64,000 bases of DNA, from the NCBI GenBank assembly GCA_002337085.1, contig DDFH01000001.1, positions 1 to 64,000 of the forward strand, given 5' to 3'. Each line of letters begins with the position of its first letter. Within the stretch, counting starts at the first letter, position 1. A model generated the notes under the pieces. The model saw only the letters and a program-made list of their open reading frames with translations. It had not been told where the DNA came from and ran no database searches. Positions 1 to 8,667 of the stretch are shown one piece after another. Source of the stretch: Hyphomonadaceae bacterium UBA1933 (GTDB lineage Bacteria; Pseudomonadota; Alphaproteobacteria; Caulobacterales; Aquidulcibacteraceae). Both the position numbers and the translations under genes were made by a program.

Positions 1-795
1 TGTCAACCACTATCTGCAGCCAACAATGCATTAAGTTCAGCGAATATCAAAAACGAAATTTTCCAAACTTAACCCAAACACAAGAGAATAAAAAACCTAC
101 CGGATTTTGATTTCCGCCAGTTTGTTGCCGCTCGTTGTTTGAGGACGCACTAAGTATTCTTTTCAAATGCTAGAGTCAACAGCGACTTGCAGCCAATGCT
201 GTTTTAAAGTTTGCATTTAATTTCAACGTATTAATTTTATTAGTTAAATCGTAAATAGCGAAACAAAGTGAATGGTTGTATGTCCATTATAGTTAAATAG
301 ACCACCCTTTTAAACAAACACGAAATAATTTATTTAACCCCATTTCCTATTCATATTTAATGGAATCAAACCGCTTAACAGCAAGGCACACATTGGATTT
401 GGTTCATACTTATTAATTTATATATGTTTTCAACAAAACAACCATATTAAATGGGCTATTATACGATAATAGAATCGTTTCTATGCACCACTAATATATA
501 TACTTTTGCGTTCATCATTAAACAAAGAATGATTTCATTTATATTATATGTTTCATTCTGCATTTTAACAATTTGAGCAAATGCTTGTAATCAAACCATC
601 ATAAATAATAATTATAATAGCGCTAGATAAATAATAATTAAGTTATGTTTGAACTTTGTTGGCGCGATTAAAACAGCCTATAAATAAAGCTTTATTACGA
701 TTCTTGTCTTGTTAGCCTGGCGCGCAACATGAACAAGCGCATATAAATCAATCCATCCGTTCAGACATTGCACTATATAATAAAGAAAGATTGCA
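1..795. other. AT-rich region without a recognisable gene
   Basis: I see no convincing coding region or RNA gene here. Positions 1 to about 215 are less AT-rich and carry two similar segments: TCAAC at 3-7 and 176-180, each followed at the same distance by TGCAGCCAA (15-23 and 188-196). They may be remnants of something cut by the left edge. From about 215 to 795 the DNA is strongly AT-rich, with AAATAATAATTA repeated at 603-614 and 629-640. A 14-bp palindrome AATAAAGCTTTATT at 683-696 lies about 100 bases before the first gene and may belong to its control region. Confidence 0.5.
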
Positions 796-2133
796 ATGAG
801 TAAAATAACCAAATTTGTTGAACGCGGGGGGTCGTTTTGGATTGGCCTATATGGTCTTAGTGCTGCATTCATAACCTATTTTTCAATGTATGCATTTCGC
901 AAACCCTTTGCGGTTGGAACCTATGAACACATTGCAGGCTGGGCGTATGGTATTGATTTCAAAGTTGCAATCGTAATCGCCCAAGTGTTTGGTTATGCGC
1001 TATCCAAAATGCTTGGAATTAAAGTTAACTCAGAGGCAAACCCAAATATGCGCCCATATATGATTGTGGGCATGATAAGCATTTCATTGGTATTTTTAAT
1101 TGCATTTGCAATCGTGCCAGCACCTTTAAAAATATTCGCAATATTTGGAAGCGGCCTTCCGCTTGGGATGATTTGGGGGTTGGTTTATTCATATCTTGAG
1201 GGGCGTCGTACCAGTGATATATTGGGGGCAGGCCTTACAGTAAGTTTCATTGTTTCATCAGGTGTTGTAAAATCGGTGGGTCGAAGCCTTGTTATTGAAT
1301 ATGGCGTGCCTGAATTATGGATGCCAGCACTTACTGGTGCAATATTTTTCCCAATAATGTTGATATCGGTCTTTTTCCTTGCGCAAACACCACCGCCTAC
1401 CCAAGAAGATAAAGACGCACGCATGGAAAGAACCCCAATGTATCATGAACAACGGGTTGCATTTGTCAAAAAAACTGGCTTTGGGCTTTTGATGCTGATT
1501 CTGACCTATGTGATACTTACCGCATTACGCGACTTTCGCGATAATTTTGCGGTTGAGATATGGGGCGCGCTTGGCTTTAAAGATGAACCCGCGATTCTAT
1601 CACTAACCGAATTGCCAGTTGCCCTATTTGTAATGGCGATGTTCTCTTTAACGACTATAATCAAGAAAAATACAAACGCCGTTTTATTTTATCATTTAAT
1701 GATTATTGGCGGTGCTTTAATTGCACTTGTCGCAACGCTTGCCTTTCAAGCCCACTTAATTGGCCCAATAAGCTGGATGATAATGGTGGGCGCGGGCATT
1801 TATACCGGATACGTACCCTATAATAGCGTCTTAGTTGATCGTCTTACTGCGGCAGTTCATAGCCCAGGGAACGCAGCGTTTGTTATGTATCTTGCAGATT
1901 CTAGTGGTTATGCCGGTTCTGTTGGGTTGCTGCTGTTTAAAAATTTCGGCAATTTAAAACTAAGCTGGCTAAACTTTTTTATGAATGCCTGCATCTATTC
2001 GGCAATATTAATTACAATATTTGCACTTTTATCCGTGGCATATTTCAAATTCCGCGTTTTTAAAATCAATCATGAAAAAATCGAATTATCAGGAGTGGCA
2101 AATGAGCAATTTCCCCAAAATCAACCACTTTGA
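796..2133 (+). CDS. DUF5690-type MFS-like inner-membrane transporter
   Basis: This 445-residue protein has about twelve hydrophobic segments and resembles the DUF5690 family, distant relatives of the organophosphate:phosphate branch of the major facilitator superfamily. The first membrane segment ends in an ITYFSMYAFRKPF stretch, like the conserved RK turn in that branch. A hydrophilic loop near residues 195-225 separates the two halves. The next gene overlaps it by 32 bases, so the two are probably translated together. Because that neighbour is a phosphonate-type HD oxygenase and the facing gene resembles PbfA, I infer uptake of an aminoethylphosphonate-like compound; the substrate cannot be read from the sequence. 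The start follows an AGAAAGA ribosome-binding stretch. Confidence 0.75.
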   Translation: MSKITKFVERGGSFWIGLYGLSAAFITYFSMYAFRKPFAVGTYEHIAGWAYGIDFKVAIVIAQVFGYALSKMLGIKVNSEANPNMRPYMIVGMISISLVFLIAFAIVPAPLKIFAIFGSGLPLGMIWGLVYSYLEGRRTSDILGAGLTVSFIVSSGVVKSVGRSLVIEYGVPELWMPALTGAIFFPIMLISVFFLAQTPPPTQEDKDARMERTPMYHEQRVAFVKKTGFGLLMLILTYVILTALRDFRDNFAVEIWGALGFKDEPAILSLTELPVALFVMAMFSLTTIIKKNTNAVLFYHLMIIGGALIALVATLAFQAHLIGPISWMIMVGAGIYTGYVPYNSVLVDRLTAAVHSPGNAAFVMYLADSSGYAGSVGLLLFKNFGNLKLSWLNFFMNACIYSAILITIFALLSVAYFKFRVFKINHEKIELSGVANEQFPQNQPL

Positions 2134-2644
2134 AAACATTGAAGAATTAGAACAATATTTGCTAATCATGAAGAACATGGTTTGCGAGGTTGAAGGACTT
2201 TCAGAACTAGATCACGGTTTACAAACCGCATGTGAATTAGAAATTATGTCACCAAATGATAAAGAATTGCAAATTGCTGGGCTTTTGCACGATATCGCCC
2301 ACCAACAATGCCACATTCGTGATCATGAACAATATGGTTCAAATATGCTTGTAAAAATCATGCCATATCGGATTCGCGAATTAATTGCGCAACATGCGAA
2401 TGCAAAACGCTATTTAGTGAGCGTAAATAAATCATATTATGACAAACTAACACCAACTAGCAAAGCATCATTTGAGGATCAGGGGGGTTTGATGAATGAG
2501 GATGAAATTAAATTATTTGAACAACATGAATTTCGCGATGATTTAATCAAAGTTCGCGTTGCCGATGATTTAGCAAAAACACCGGGACGCAATGTTCATG
2601 ATATTGAATATTGGCTCAATGATTTAAGAAAAGTGGCAATTTAA
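2102..2644 (+). CDS. HD-domain protein of phosphonate operons (PhnZ/TmpB-like)
   Basis: This 180-residue HD-fold protein belongs to the group linked to phosphonate degradation (TIGR03276-like), which contains the mixed-valence di-iron oxygenases PhnZ and TmpB that oxidatively cleave C-P bonds. Candidate iron ligands are H38, the H63-D64 pair, H75, H98 and D155. The H98-x3-K102 spacing and the S-x-E-D-QGG stretch at 123-129 match PhnZ as I remember it. E31 lies seven residues before H38, where PhnZ has its gating Glu, but residue 28 is Cys where PhnZ has Tyr24. I chose ATG 2102 because AGGAG at 2091-2095 sits six bases upstream; an in-frame ATG at 2021 would overlap the transporter by more than 100 bases. 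The exact substrate is unknown and could be a hydroxylated (methyl)aminoethylphosphonate. Confidence 0.72.
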   Translation: MSNFPKINHFENIEELEQYLLIMKNMVCEVEGLSELDHGLQTACELEIMSPNDKELQIAGLLHDIAHQQCHIRDHEQYGSNMLVKIMPYRIRELIAQHANAKRYLVSVNKSYYDKLTPTSKASFEDQGGLMNEDEIKLFEQHEFRDDLIKVRVADDLAKTPGRNVHDIEYWLNDLRKVAI

Positions 2645-2658
2645 TTTTTAAATTGCCA

Positions 2659-4059
2659 CTAAACGCATGCAAAAGCCTGTTCAAGCTTGCTTAACCCCAG
2701 ATCAAATTCATCATCACTTATAGTTAGAGGCGGCGTAAGAGTAATAACATTGCCCATTGTTATTTTGAACGAAAGCCCAAATGAAAGGGCATGATACATT
2801 ATTTTGTCTGCCAATTCTAAATCAGGTTCTTGCGAAACTTTATCTTTTACAATTTCAAGCCCGATTATAAGCCCACGCCCCCGCACATTGACGATAAATT
2901 TATATCGCTTCTCAAGGGCGCTAAGTCTTTGGATCGCACGACTTCCTAATTCCTCTGCACGTTTTGCAAGATTGTCTCGTTCAACAATTTTTATGGTAGT
3001 TAATGCCGCCATTGCCATAACCGGATTTTTTTCATGCGTATAATGACCAAAGGCCCAATCCTTACCACCGTCTAAATCGGCACGCGCAATAACCGCTGCC
3101 ATCGGCAAAATACCACCGCCCAAAGACTTGCCCAATACAACCATGTCTGGCGCAACATCCTCATGCGCGAAAGAAAAGAATTTACCGGTGCGCCCAAGAC
3201 CACTTGGAATTTCATCAAAAATCAACAGACTATTGTGTTTATCGCACGCTTCCCGAACCTTTTTCCAATATCCTTTGGGTGGAATATAAGGGACAACACG
3301 GGTTGGTTCGGCAATTACCGCTGCGATGTCTGCCTCTCGCTCAAGGGCGTAGGCCGCCATATTTGCACACGCAAGGCCACAAGTTTCAATGTCTTGATGA
3401 CCATAAGGGCAATGGTAACAATTAAATGGCGCAATATGGTTTGCACCCGCCATCAATGGCCCAATTGGCCCCGAACGGAAAAGCGATTCACCGCCAACGC
3501 TTGCCGCACCAAAACCAGCACCATGAAAAGAATCCCAAAACGAAAGGGTTTTATGACGACCGGTTGTCGCGCGGGCAATTTTTAATGCAATCTCAATGGC
3601 ATCCGTTCCACTTGGGGCAAACAATACTCGCCCAGCGTGGCCAGTGTTATTTTTGAACTGCTCACACAGTTTTTCAGCAAGCTCGACAGTACGTTCACAG
3701 GTAAAACGCCTTGGAACAAATGCCAAATCCTGCATTTGTGCGTTGATGGCGGCGATTATCTCAGGGTTTGCGTGCCCCAATAAATGAACATTATTTCCAT
3801 GAAAATCGAGATATTTATTGCCAGCAGTATCAACCAACCAACTTCCATTTGCACTTACAAGTGCCGAGAGACAAGGCGATGAGACTGATTGATGAAAAAA
3901 CGCATCGGCATCGCGATTTATAATATCCCAACCTTGTTCATCAATATTTGCCTTTTGCCACTCGCGGCGATTGGGCGAAGTATTGGTATCGCTTTCTGAC
4001 TGCGATGGGCTTGTTTGCATTTTGACAAATGATTGTTTTTCAAGATTTTGCATAGACAT
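2659..4059 (-). CDS. pbfA: Class III PLP enzyme, probable PbfA-type 1-hydroxy-2-aminoethylphosphonate ammonia-lyase
   Basis: This 466-residue fold-type I PLP enzyme of the class III aminotransferase family has its Schiff-base lysine at K311 (VVLGKSLGGG) and the cofactor-binding FDEIPSG at 281-287. The N-terminal DFHGNNVHLLGH stretch, the PRRFT motif near 116-120, SFWDSFHGA near 173 and PLMAG near 201 resemble PbfA. As I recall the family, PbfA eliminates ammonia from (R)-1-hydroxy-2-aminoethylphosphonate to give phosphonoacetaldehyde. That product is the substrate of the PhnX encoded at 12890, which makes the assignment attractive. It converges on the HD protein gene with 14 bases between stops. 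A 23-bp palindrome lies about 105 bases upstream. An ordinary omega-aminotransferase is the main alternative. Confidence 0.68.
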   Translation of the reverse strand: MSMQNLEKQSFVKMQTSPSQSESDTNTSPNRREWQKANIDEQGWDIINRDADAFFHQSVSSPCLSALVSANGSWLVDTAGNKYLDFHGNNVHLLGHANPEIIAAINAQMQDLAFVPRRFTCERTVELAEKLCEQFKNNTGHAGRVLFAPSGTDAIEIALKIARATTGRHKTLSFWDSFHGAGFGAASVGGESLFRSGPIGPLMAGANHIAPFNCYHCPYGHQDIETCGLACANMAAYALEREADIAAVIAEPTRVVPYIPPKGYWKKVREACDKHNSLLIFDEIPSGLGRTGKFFSFAHEDVAPDMVVLGKSLGGGILPMAAVIARADLDGGKDWAFGHYTHEKNPVMAMAALTTIKIVERDNLAKRAEELGSRAIQRLSALEKRYKFIVNVRGRGLIIGLEIVKDKVSQEPDLELADKIMYHALSFGLSFKITMGNVITLTPPLTISDDEFDLGLSKLEQAFACV

Positions 4060-4163
4060 TTATTAGATTCTTATATTCCGTTTCACTATTGAATATAATA
4101 AAATTCATATGTGAAGTTAATATATATATCTAAAAATTATTTACATTGACTGCGATTTAAACA

Positions 4164-4186
4164 CAGTGATTTTGTCAAAATCACTG
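4164..4186. promoter_or_regulatory. Perfect 23-bp palindrome upstream of the pbfA-like gene
   Basis: The arms CAGTGATTTTG and CAAAATCACTG are perfect inverted repeats around a single T. The site lies between the end of the LysR gene and the start of the PLP-enzyme gene, both leftward, about 105 bases before the latter's start. No U-rich tract follows on either strand, so an operator is more likely than a terminator; the LysR regulator next door is the obvious candidate. Confidence 0.5.
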
Positions 4187-4247
4187 CAAGTCACGCATTT
4201 CATGATCTAATTACCTGTATTTGAAGGGATTTTACCAAGCGTTAAAA

Positions 4248-5201
4248 TCAAAGACCGCCATTTGACATTCTGATAAAGGCATTAACCGCCGGAATTTCCA
4301 AATTTTCTTTAAGACAGGTTAGATATACGCCAGCCTTTTGCTCAAGCCCCAAAAGTGGGAGTGCTTTTAACCTTTTATCTTCGCCAATCTCGCCATCAAG
4401 AATCGTGCCGAATCCCATGCCATTGACCACCGCCTCTTTGATTGCCTCACGGCTTTCAACGGTGAAAACAGGTCTAAATTCAAGGCCAACTTGTTTATGT
4501 GCCAAAATTGTCAATGCCCGTGTGACCGAACCCTCTTCACGGGTTACAAGCGCAAGCCCTGATAAATCCTCAACATGGATTTCAGATCGTGATGCAAATG
4601 GGTGGCTTGCAGGTATCAAAAGATTTAGCCCTTGGGGTGCAACCAAATGACAGGCAAGCGTGGGATCGGGTTCAAGCAGTGAAATAAGTGCAACATCGGT
4701 ACGACAATCGCCAAGGCTTCCTAATAAATCATTGGTATTTCCATGCTTTGCCGAAACCTCAATATCGGGATAGGTTCGCATAAAATGACCAATTAATTTA
4801 AGCGCCACCGACGGAATCGAATACCCAACCACAAGACGACCACGTTTTAGGCCGATAAATTGCCGCGCAATAAATTCAAAATCATCCATACGGTTAATAA
4901 CTAGGCGTGCACGTGTATAAAGCTCACGCCCCGCCTCGGTAAGGGTTTGATTCTGGGTACGGCGGTGCAAAAGCCTTACACCGCACGCCTGTTCAAGGGC
5001 AATAATTTGGTTGGAAACATTGGGTTGAGAAACCCCCAATTCTTGCGCCGCCTTGGAAAAACTGCCTTGGTCAACAATTGTTACAAATGCCCGCAATGCA
5101 CCAATCGACAACCCATTGGCTTCACGTCTTCCCTTTGTGCGCTCGCTGGCTTTTACACGTTCATTATTCTTATCACTAGAACCGTCGATTGAATCAGACA
5201 T
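4248..5201 (-). CDS. LysR-family regulator, likely for phosphonate use
   Basis: This 317-residue LysR-type regulator has an N-terminal winged helix-turn-helix (LSIGALRAFVTIVDQGSF, then AAQELGVSQPNVSNQI) and a periplasmic-binding-protein-like effector domain from about residue 105. It resembles the LysR proteins that accompany aminoethylphosphonate catabolism (TIGR03339-like), and its position between a PbfA-like gene and a TonB receptor gene fits that role. I chose the ATG at 5201 because a GGCAGG stretch precedes it; an upstream ATG at 5252 would add 17 residues and run close to the terminator of the neighbouring receptor gene. The effector is probably a phosphonate intermediate, which is inference. 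Confidence 0.8.
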   Translation of the reverse strand: MSDSIDGSSDKNNERVKASERTKGRREANGLSIGALRAFVTIVDQGSFSKAAQELGVSQPNVSNQIIALEQACGVRLLHRRTQNQTLTEAGRELYTRARLVINRMDDFEFIARQFIGLKRGRLVVGYSIPSVALKLIGHFMRTYPDIEVSAKHGNTNDLLGSLGDCRTDVALISLLEPDPTLACHLVAPQGLNLLIPASHPFASRSEIHVEDLSGLALVTREEGSVTRALTILAHKQVGLEFRPVFTVESREAIKEAVVNGMGFGTILDGEIGEDKRLKALPLLGLEQKAGVYLTCLKENLEIPAVNAFIRMSNGGL

Positions 5202-5257
5202 AACCTGCCACGCTAAAAAAATATAAGATTTATCTAAGCAGAATCCCGACAAAATGC

Positions 5258-5289
5258 AAATACCCCGAATCGTTAAATTCGGGGTATTT
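5258..5289 (-). terminator. Rho-independent terminator after the TonB receptor gene
   Basis: A 13-bp perfect stem pairs AAATACCCCGAAT (5258-5270) with ATTCGGGGTATTT (5277-5289) around a six-base loop. The AT ends of the stem make it terminator-like on both strands. It lies 28 bases beyond the stop of the leftward receptor gene and just before the LysR gene. Confidence 0.85.
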
Positions 5290-5317
5290 TTCTTGGAAGG
5301 GAAGTTATGAAATATGA

Positions 5318-8233
5318 TTAATGGCTATATGCAAAGCGCAATACAAAGTTACGACCCGGTTCCATATAGTCTTTTTGATAAGATGGGCTTTTGCCTTTTG
5401 TTGTATAATAACGGTGTCCATCAAGGATATTTTGGGCATCGAAATCAACTGTCATTTGCTCGCTCACATGGTAGCGTAAGTGCAAATCAAGCGATTTATT
5501 TGGCTGCACCCATTTATCAACGGCATTATCGCGGAAATCTTCGATATATTCACCCGAATATTGATATGCCAATTTACCCTCAATGCCATATTTTTGATAA
5601 GTTAGTGCAACGTTATATTGCCTGTCTGGGCATTGAATAAACGGTGTCTTTTTACCTGCACGATATGCTTTTCCTGTATCGGCTTCAGAGGTTTGGAAGG
5701 TTGCATTAACTTCAACCCCAAAACCATCGAATGGCGCAATCATGCCGTCAAATGACTTAATCAAATTAAGTTCAAGTCCGGTAATATTTGCAGTTTTACC
5801 GTTTTGTGGCTGGGTGATTGTGATTGTACCGTCTTGGGTATCGGCATCAACCGCTTGTCCATTAGTGAAAATGAAATGGTCAATGTTTTTGTGGAAAAGG
5901 GTCGCACTAACCACGCTCATACGATCTGGGTAATATTCAGCCGACATGTCGAGATTGGTTGAATATGCCGGCTTAAGGTCAGGGTTGCCGCGTGAAATGC
6001 TTACAATTTCGTGTGCCGAGTTTCTGCCGACCGATTCCCCACGAAGAATATTTGTATATTCAGGGCGTGAGAAACTGGTCCATAAAGCACCGCGATAAAC
6101 CACTTTTGAGCCCAAGCGCCAAATTGCGGTTACAGAAGGAAGTGCAACAGTATAATCTTTTTTGGTGGTTCCAAAACCTGAATTATTACCATCATCAACC
6201 CATGCGGTATTTTTAACATCGGTACGTTCAACCCGAAGGCCAGAAATAACCGTTAAATCATCAAAATGCATGTTGGCAAGACCATAAAGCGCCATTACCG
6301 CTTCGCTGCCCTTTTTGTCATCCGCGTTTAAATCGGCATAAGAATAAGTTGTCGGATTAGCTGCCTTGGCAGCATTAATCGCGGCAATAACTTTGGCGCG
6401 GTCTAAGATTGAGCCATAATAATATGTGTTATGGTCGATGCCTGTAACTTGGCGTTCAACAAGACCAGAGCTGGCCAATGTTGAATTTTCAAGTGAAGTG
6501 CCATCAACAGTACCGTCCCAAATTGGGGTGTAATCATAATCACGTTCAGATTTATAATATTTGAAGCCAATTTTCACATAATCAATGAAATTATTCATTT
6601 TATATTTGGCATCAAATTTCAAAGCCGTGCGCTTATCTGTTTGTTCATATTTGTCAAAACCAGCACCATCGAATGGCAATAAATCATCACGGTGATCAAC
6701 ATTTTGTGCATAGGCGGGTAATTGCGCCAATGGGAAACGTGGGTCAAATGAAGACCAAAGAATACCGGTTGAGGTAAACATTGGGTCGGTTGAACATTTA
6801 TCGCAATTGAAGCCGATGCTATAATGACCTGGGTCGCCTTTTTTACCATATGAATAGCTTAGATCATAATCAAAGGTCCAATCACCATATTGGCTTGTAC
6901 CACCAGTGTTAAAGGTTGCAAGATCTGATTCTTGGTCTTGGGTTTCAAATGAACGGGCAAACTGAAATGCCTTTGGGTCCCATACACCAGAACGACCATA
7001 TAATGACCAATACGAACTTTGCGAACCATAAGTGTCATAAACACCGCCCGCAGGTTTGGATTGGGTATAGCTATATGTATTATCTGGATTATGTATGCGA
7101 TACCATGTTTGCGTATCTCTATCTGTAATCGTGCCGTCACCATCAGAATCGCGAATTTGGCTAGTGTTATAACCATAAATATTACCGCGCGCATCGTGAC
7201 CAGTAATCATTTGCTCAGGTTGTAAAAGGCTTGTGTCATCAACATTAACTTGTTTAAGACGATTAGTTTTACGGCTTCTTTCATCGGTGTAATCATTTGT
7301 GCCGGTACGGTTTAGCTTCGCATATTGACCACGGAAATATAGTTTATTGTTGTCATCATGATAATCGATTGAGAAGTTACCGCCATATCTTTCTTGCTCG
7401 CCACGGCGATAATCAAGGTCGATACCCGGCAAATACATTGAACGGTCGTCAATTGCCTCAGTAGAGTTTAGGCGGAAGTGGTATGGCTCCCACTCGCCAT
7501 CATTTTCGGTTTCTTCATTGTGATAATATGATTTACCATAGTTTACAGAGCCAAATACGCCCCATTTACCATTGTCAAAAAGGTGCGAGGCATCAAGTTG
7601 AATTTGGCTTGCGGTTGATTTTTCGCCCTGAGCTTCGGCACGGTCATTATAACCAACGCTACCGAAGGCACGAAATACATCTTTTTTAAAGTCAAACGCA
7701 TTGGGGGTAATGAAATTCACAGTACCACCAATCGCATCACCATCCATATCAGGAGTAAGGGTTTTTGAAACAACTATTGATTTCAAACCGTTTGGCGGAA
7801 GAACCGTCATTGACATTTTACGGCTATCAGTATCGGTAAGCGCAACGCGAACGCCGTTAATGGCATAGGCATTATAAGTACCGCCAAAGCCACGAATTGA
7901 AACGAATTCGCCTTCACCAGTTTCCTGATTAACCACAACAGTTACACCCGGAACGCGTGCCAAGGCATCGGCAACGTTCGCATCGGGTAATTTGCCCAAA
8001 TCATCGGCAGAAATAACATTGACAATATTTGTCGAATTTTTTTGCTGATTAATTGAGTTTGCATTTGAAAGACGCTGACCAACAACTAGAATTACATTCT
8101 TGTCATTCGCAGTAGCATCTGTATCCTGAGTTTGTGCATAAGCAGATATTACCGGCATTGCCAATAAAGATGCGCCGCCCAAAAGGGCTGCACGGCATCC
8201 AATCCGCGTAAGTTTTTTTAAATTTTTAAACAT
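5318..8233 (-). CDS. TonB-dependent receptor (TonB-Xanth-Caul type)
   Basis: This 971-residue outer-membrane receptor has a signal peptide (about residues 1-33, ending AYA before Q34), a short TonB-box-like ILVVGQR stretch near 47-53, a plug domain (LPDANVADALARVPGV and the VSIRGFGGTYNAYAINGVR block) and a long beta-barrel ending in aromatic-rich strands. It resembles the TIGR01782 group common in Caulobacterales and Xanthomonas. I chose ATG 8233 because AGGAG stands seven bases upstream; the upstream in-frame ATG at 8254 lacks this. It is transcribed away from the phospholipase/PhnX operon across a shared control region, so the ligand may be a phosphonate, phosphodiester or lipid breakdown product. 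Ligand identity cannot be read from the sequence. Confidence 0.9.
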   Translation of the reverse strand: MFKNLKKLTRIGCRAALLGGASLLAMPVISAYAQTQDTDATANDKNVILVVGQRLSNANSINQQKNSTNIVNVISADDLGKLPDANVADALARVPGVTVVVNQETGEGEFVSIRGFGGTYNAYAINGVRVALTDTDSRKMSMTVLPPNGLKSIVVSKTLTPDMDGDAIGGTVNFITPNAFDFKKDVFRAFGSVGYNDRAEAQGEKSTASQIQLDASHLFDNGKWGVFGSVNYGKSYYHNEETENDGEWEPYHFRLNSTEAIDDRSMYLPGIDLDYRRGEQERYGGNFSIDYHDDNNKLYFRGQYAKLNRTGTNDYTDERSRKTNRLKQVNVDDTSLLQPEQMITGHDARGNIYGYNTSQIRDSDGDGTITDRDTQTWYRIHNPDNTYSYTQSKPAGGVYDTYGSQSSYWSLYGRSGVWDPKAFQFARSFETQDQESDLATFNTGGTSQYGDWTFDYDLSYSYGKKGDPGHYSIGFNCDKCSTDPMFTSTGILWSSFDPRFPLAQLPAYAQNVDHRDDLLPFDGAGFDKYEQTDKRTALKFDAKYKMNNFIDYVKIGFKYYKSERDYDYTPIWDGTVDGTSLENSTLASSGLVERQVTGIDHNTYYYGSILDRAKVIAAINAAKAANPTTYSYADLNADDKKGSEAVMALYGLANMHFDDLTVISGLRVERTDVKNTAWVDDGNNSGFGTTKKDYTVALPSVTAIWRLGSKVVYRGALWTSFSRPEYTNILRGESVGRNSAHEIVSISRGNPDLKPAYSTNLDMSAEYYPDRMSVVSATLFHKNIDHFIFTNGQAVDADTQDGTITITQPQNGKTANITGLELNLIKSFDGMIAPFDGFGVEVNATFQTSEADTGKAYRAGKKTPFIQCPDRQYNVALTYQKYGIEGKLAYQYSGEYIEDFRDNAVDKWVQPNKSLDLHLRYHVSEQMTVDFDAQNILDGHRYYTTKGKSPSYQKDYMEPGRNFVLRFAYSH

Positions 8234-8667
8234 TTTAACACTCCTGGGTTCCAACAGCTTTGGTGACGCATTAGTGTTTCATTCCGTGCCCAATCGTTCA
8301 TCCATATATCGATTTTTATAAGCCCGTTTAATTGCTATATATAATAACAAATAATGAAACTGAGTGTCTTATAGTTTTTTAATATGAAAGTTTCTTAACG
8401 CTTTTTTATTCTTTATAAAAATATCGCATATAAATGCCGTAAAGTAGCATATTAGCTTATAATTCCGCTAGAACGCACCTAAAAACTTATGGTAGAAATA
8501 AAGCAGACAGCCAAAACAAGCCAATTTTGAAGATTGGTGTAAGATTTCTGACTGTATTTTTATATAATAAAATAATGATACTGACACAATTATTATAAAT
8601 ATATTGAATATATATTCTTGGTAAACCGCAGACATGTTGTCAAATACGCAATTCGATGGAGACTTCC
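8234..8667. promoter_or_regulatory. Divergent control region, receptor gene / phospholipase operon
   Basis: This 434-base AT-rich stretch separates two divergent starts and must hold promoters for both. I see no gene in it. A CTGACAC at 8581-8587 looks like half of a Pho box but has no properly spaced partner, so I do not call one. Long A/T runs near 8330-8420 and 8560-8625 fit promoter DNA. Confidence 0.45.

Noticed and set aside
3163..3585. Plus-strand reading frames inside the PLP-enzyme gene
   Set aside because: They are antisense shadows: no ribosome sites, composition unlike real proteins, and the opposite strand carries a complete conserved enzyme.
4164..4186. Palindrome as terminator of the LysR gene
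   Set aside because: It would leave a three-base loop and no U tract on the leftward transcript; an operator explains the perfect symmetry better.
8234..8667. Pho box upstream of the phospholipase operon
   Set aside because: A single CTGACAC (8581-8587) is present without a second half-site at the required spacing.
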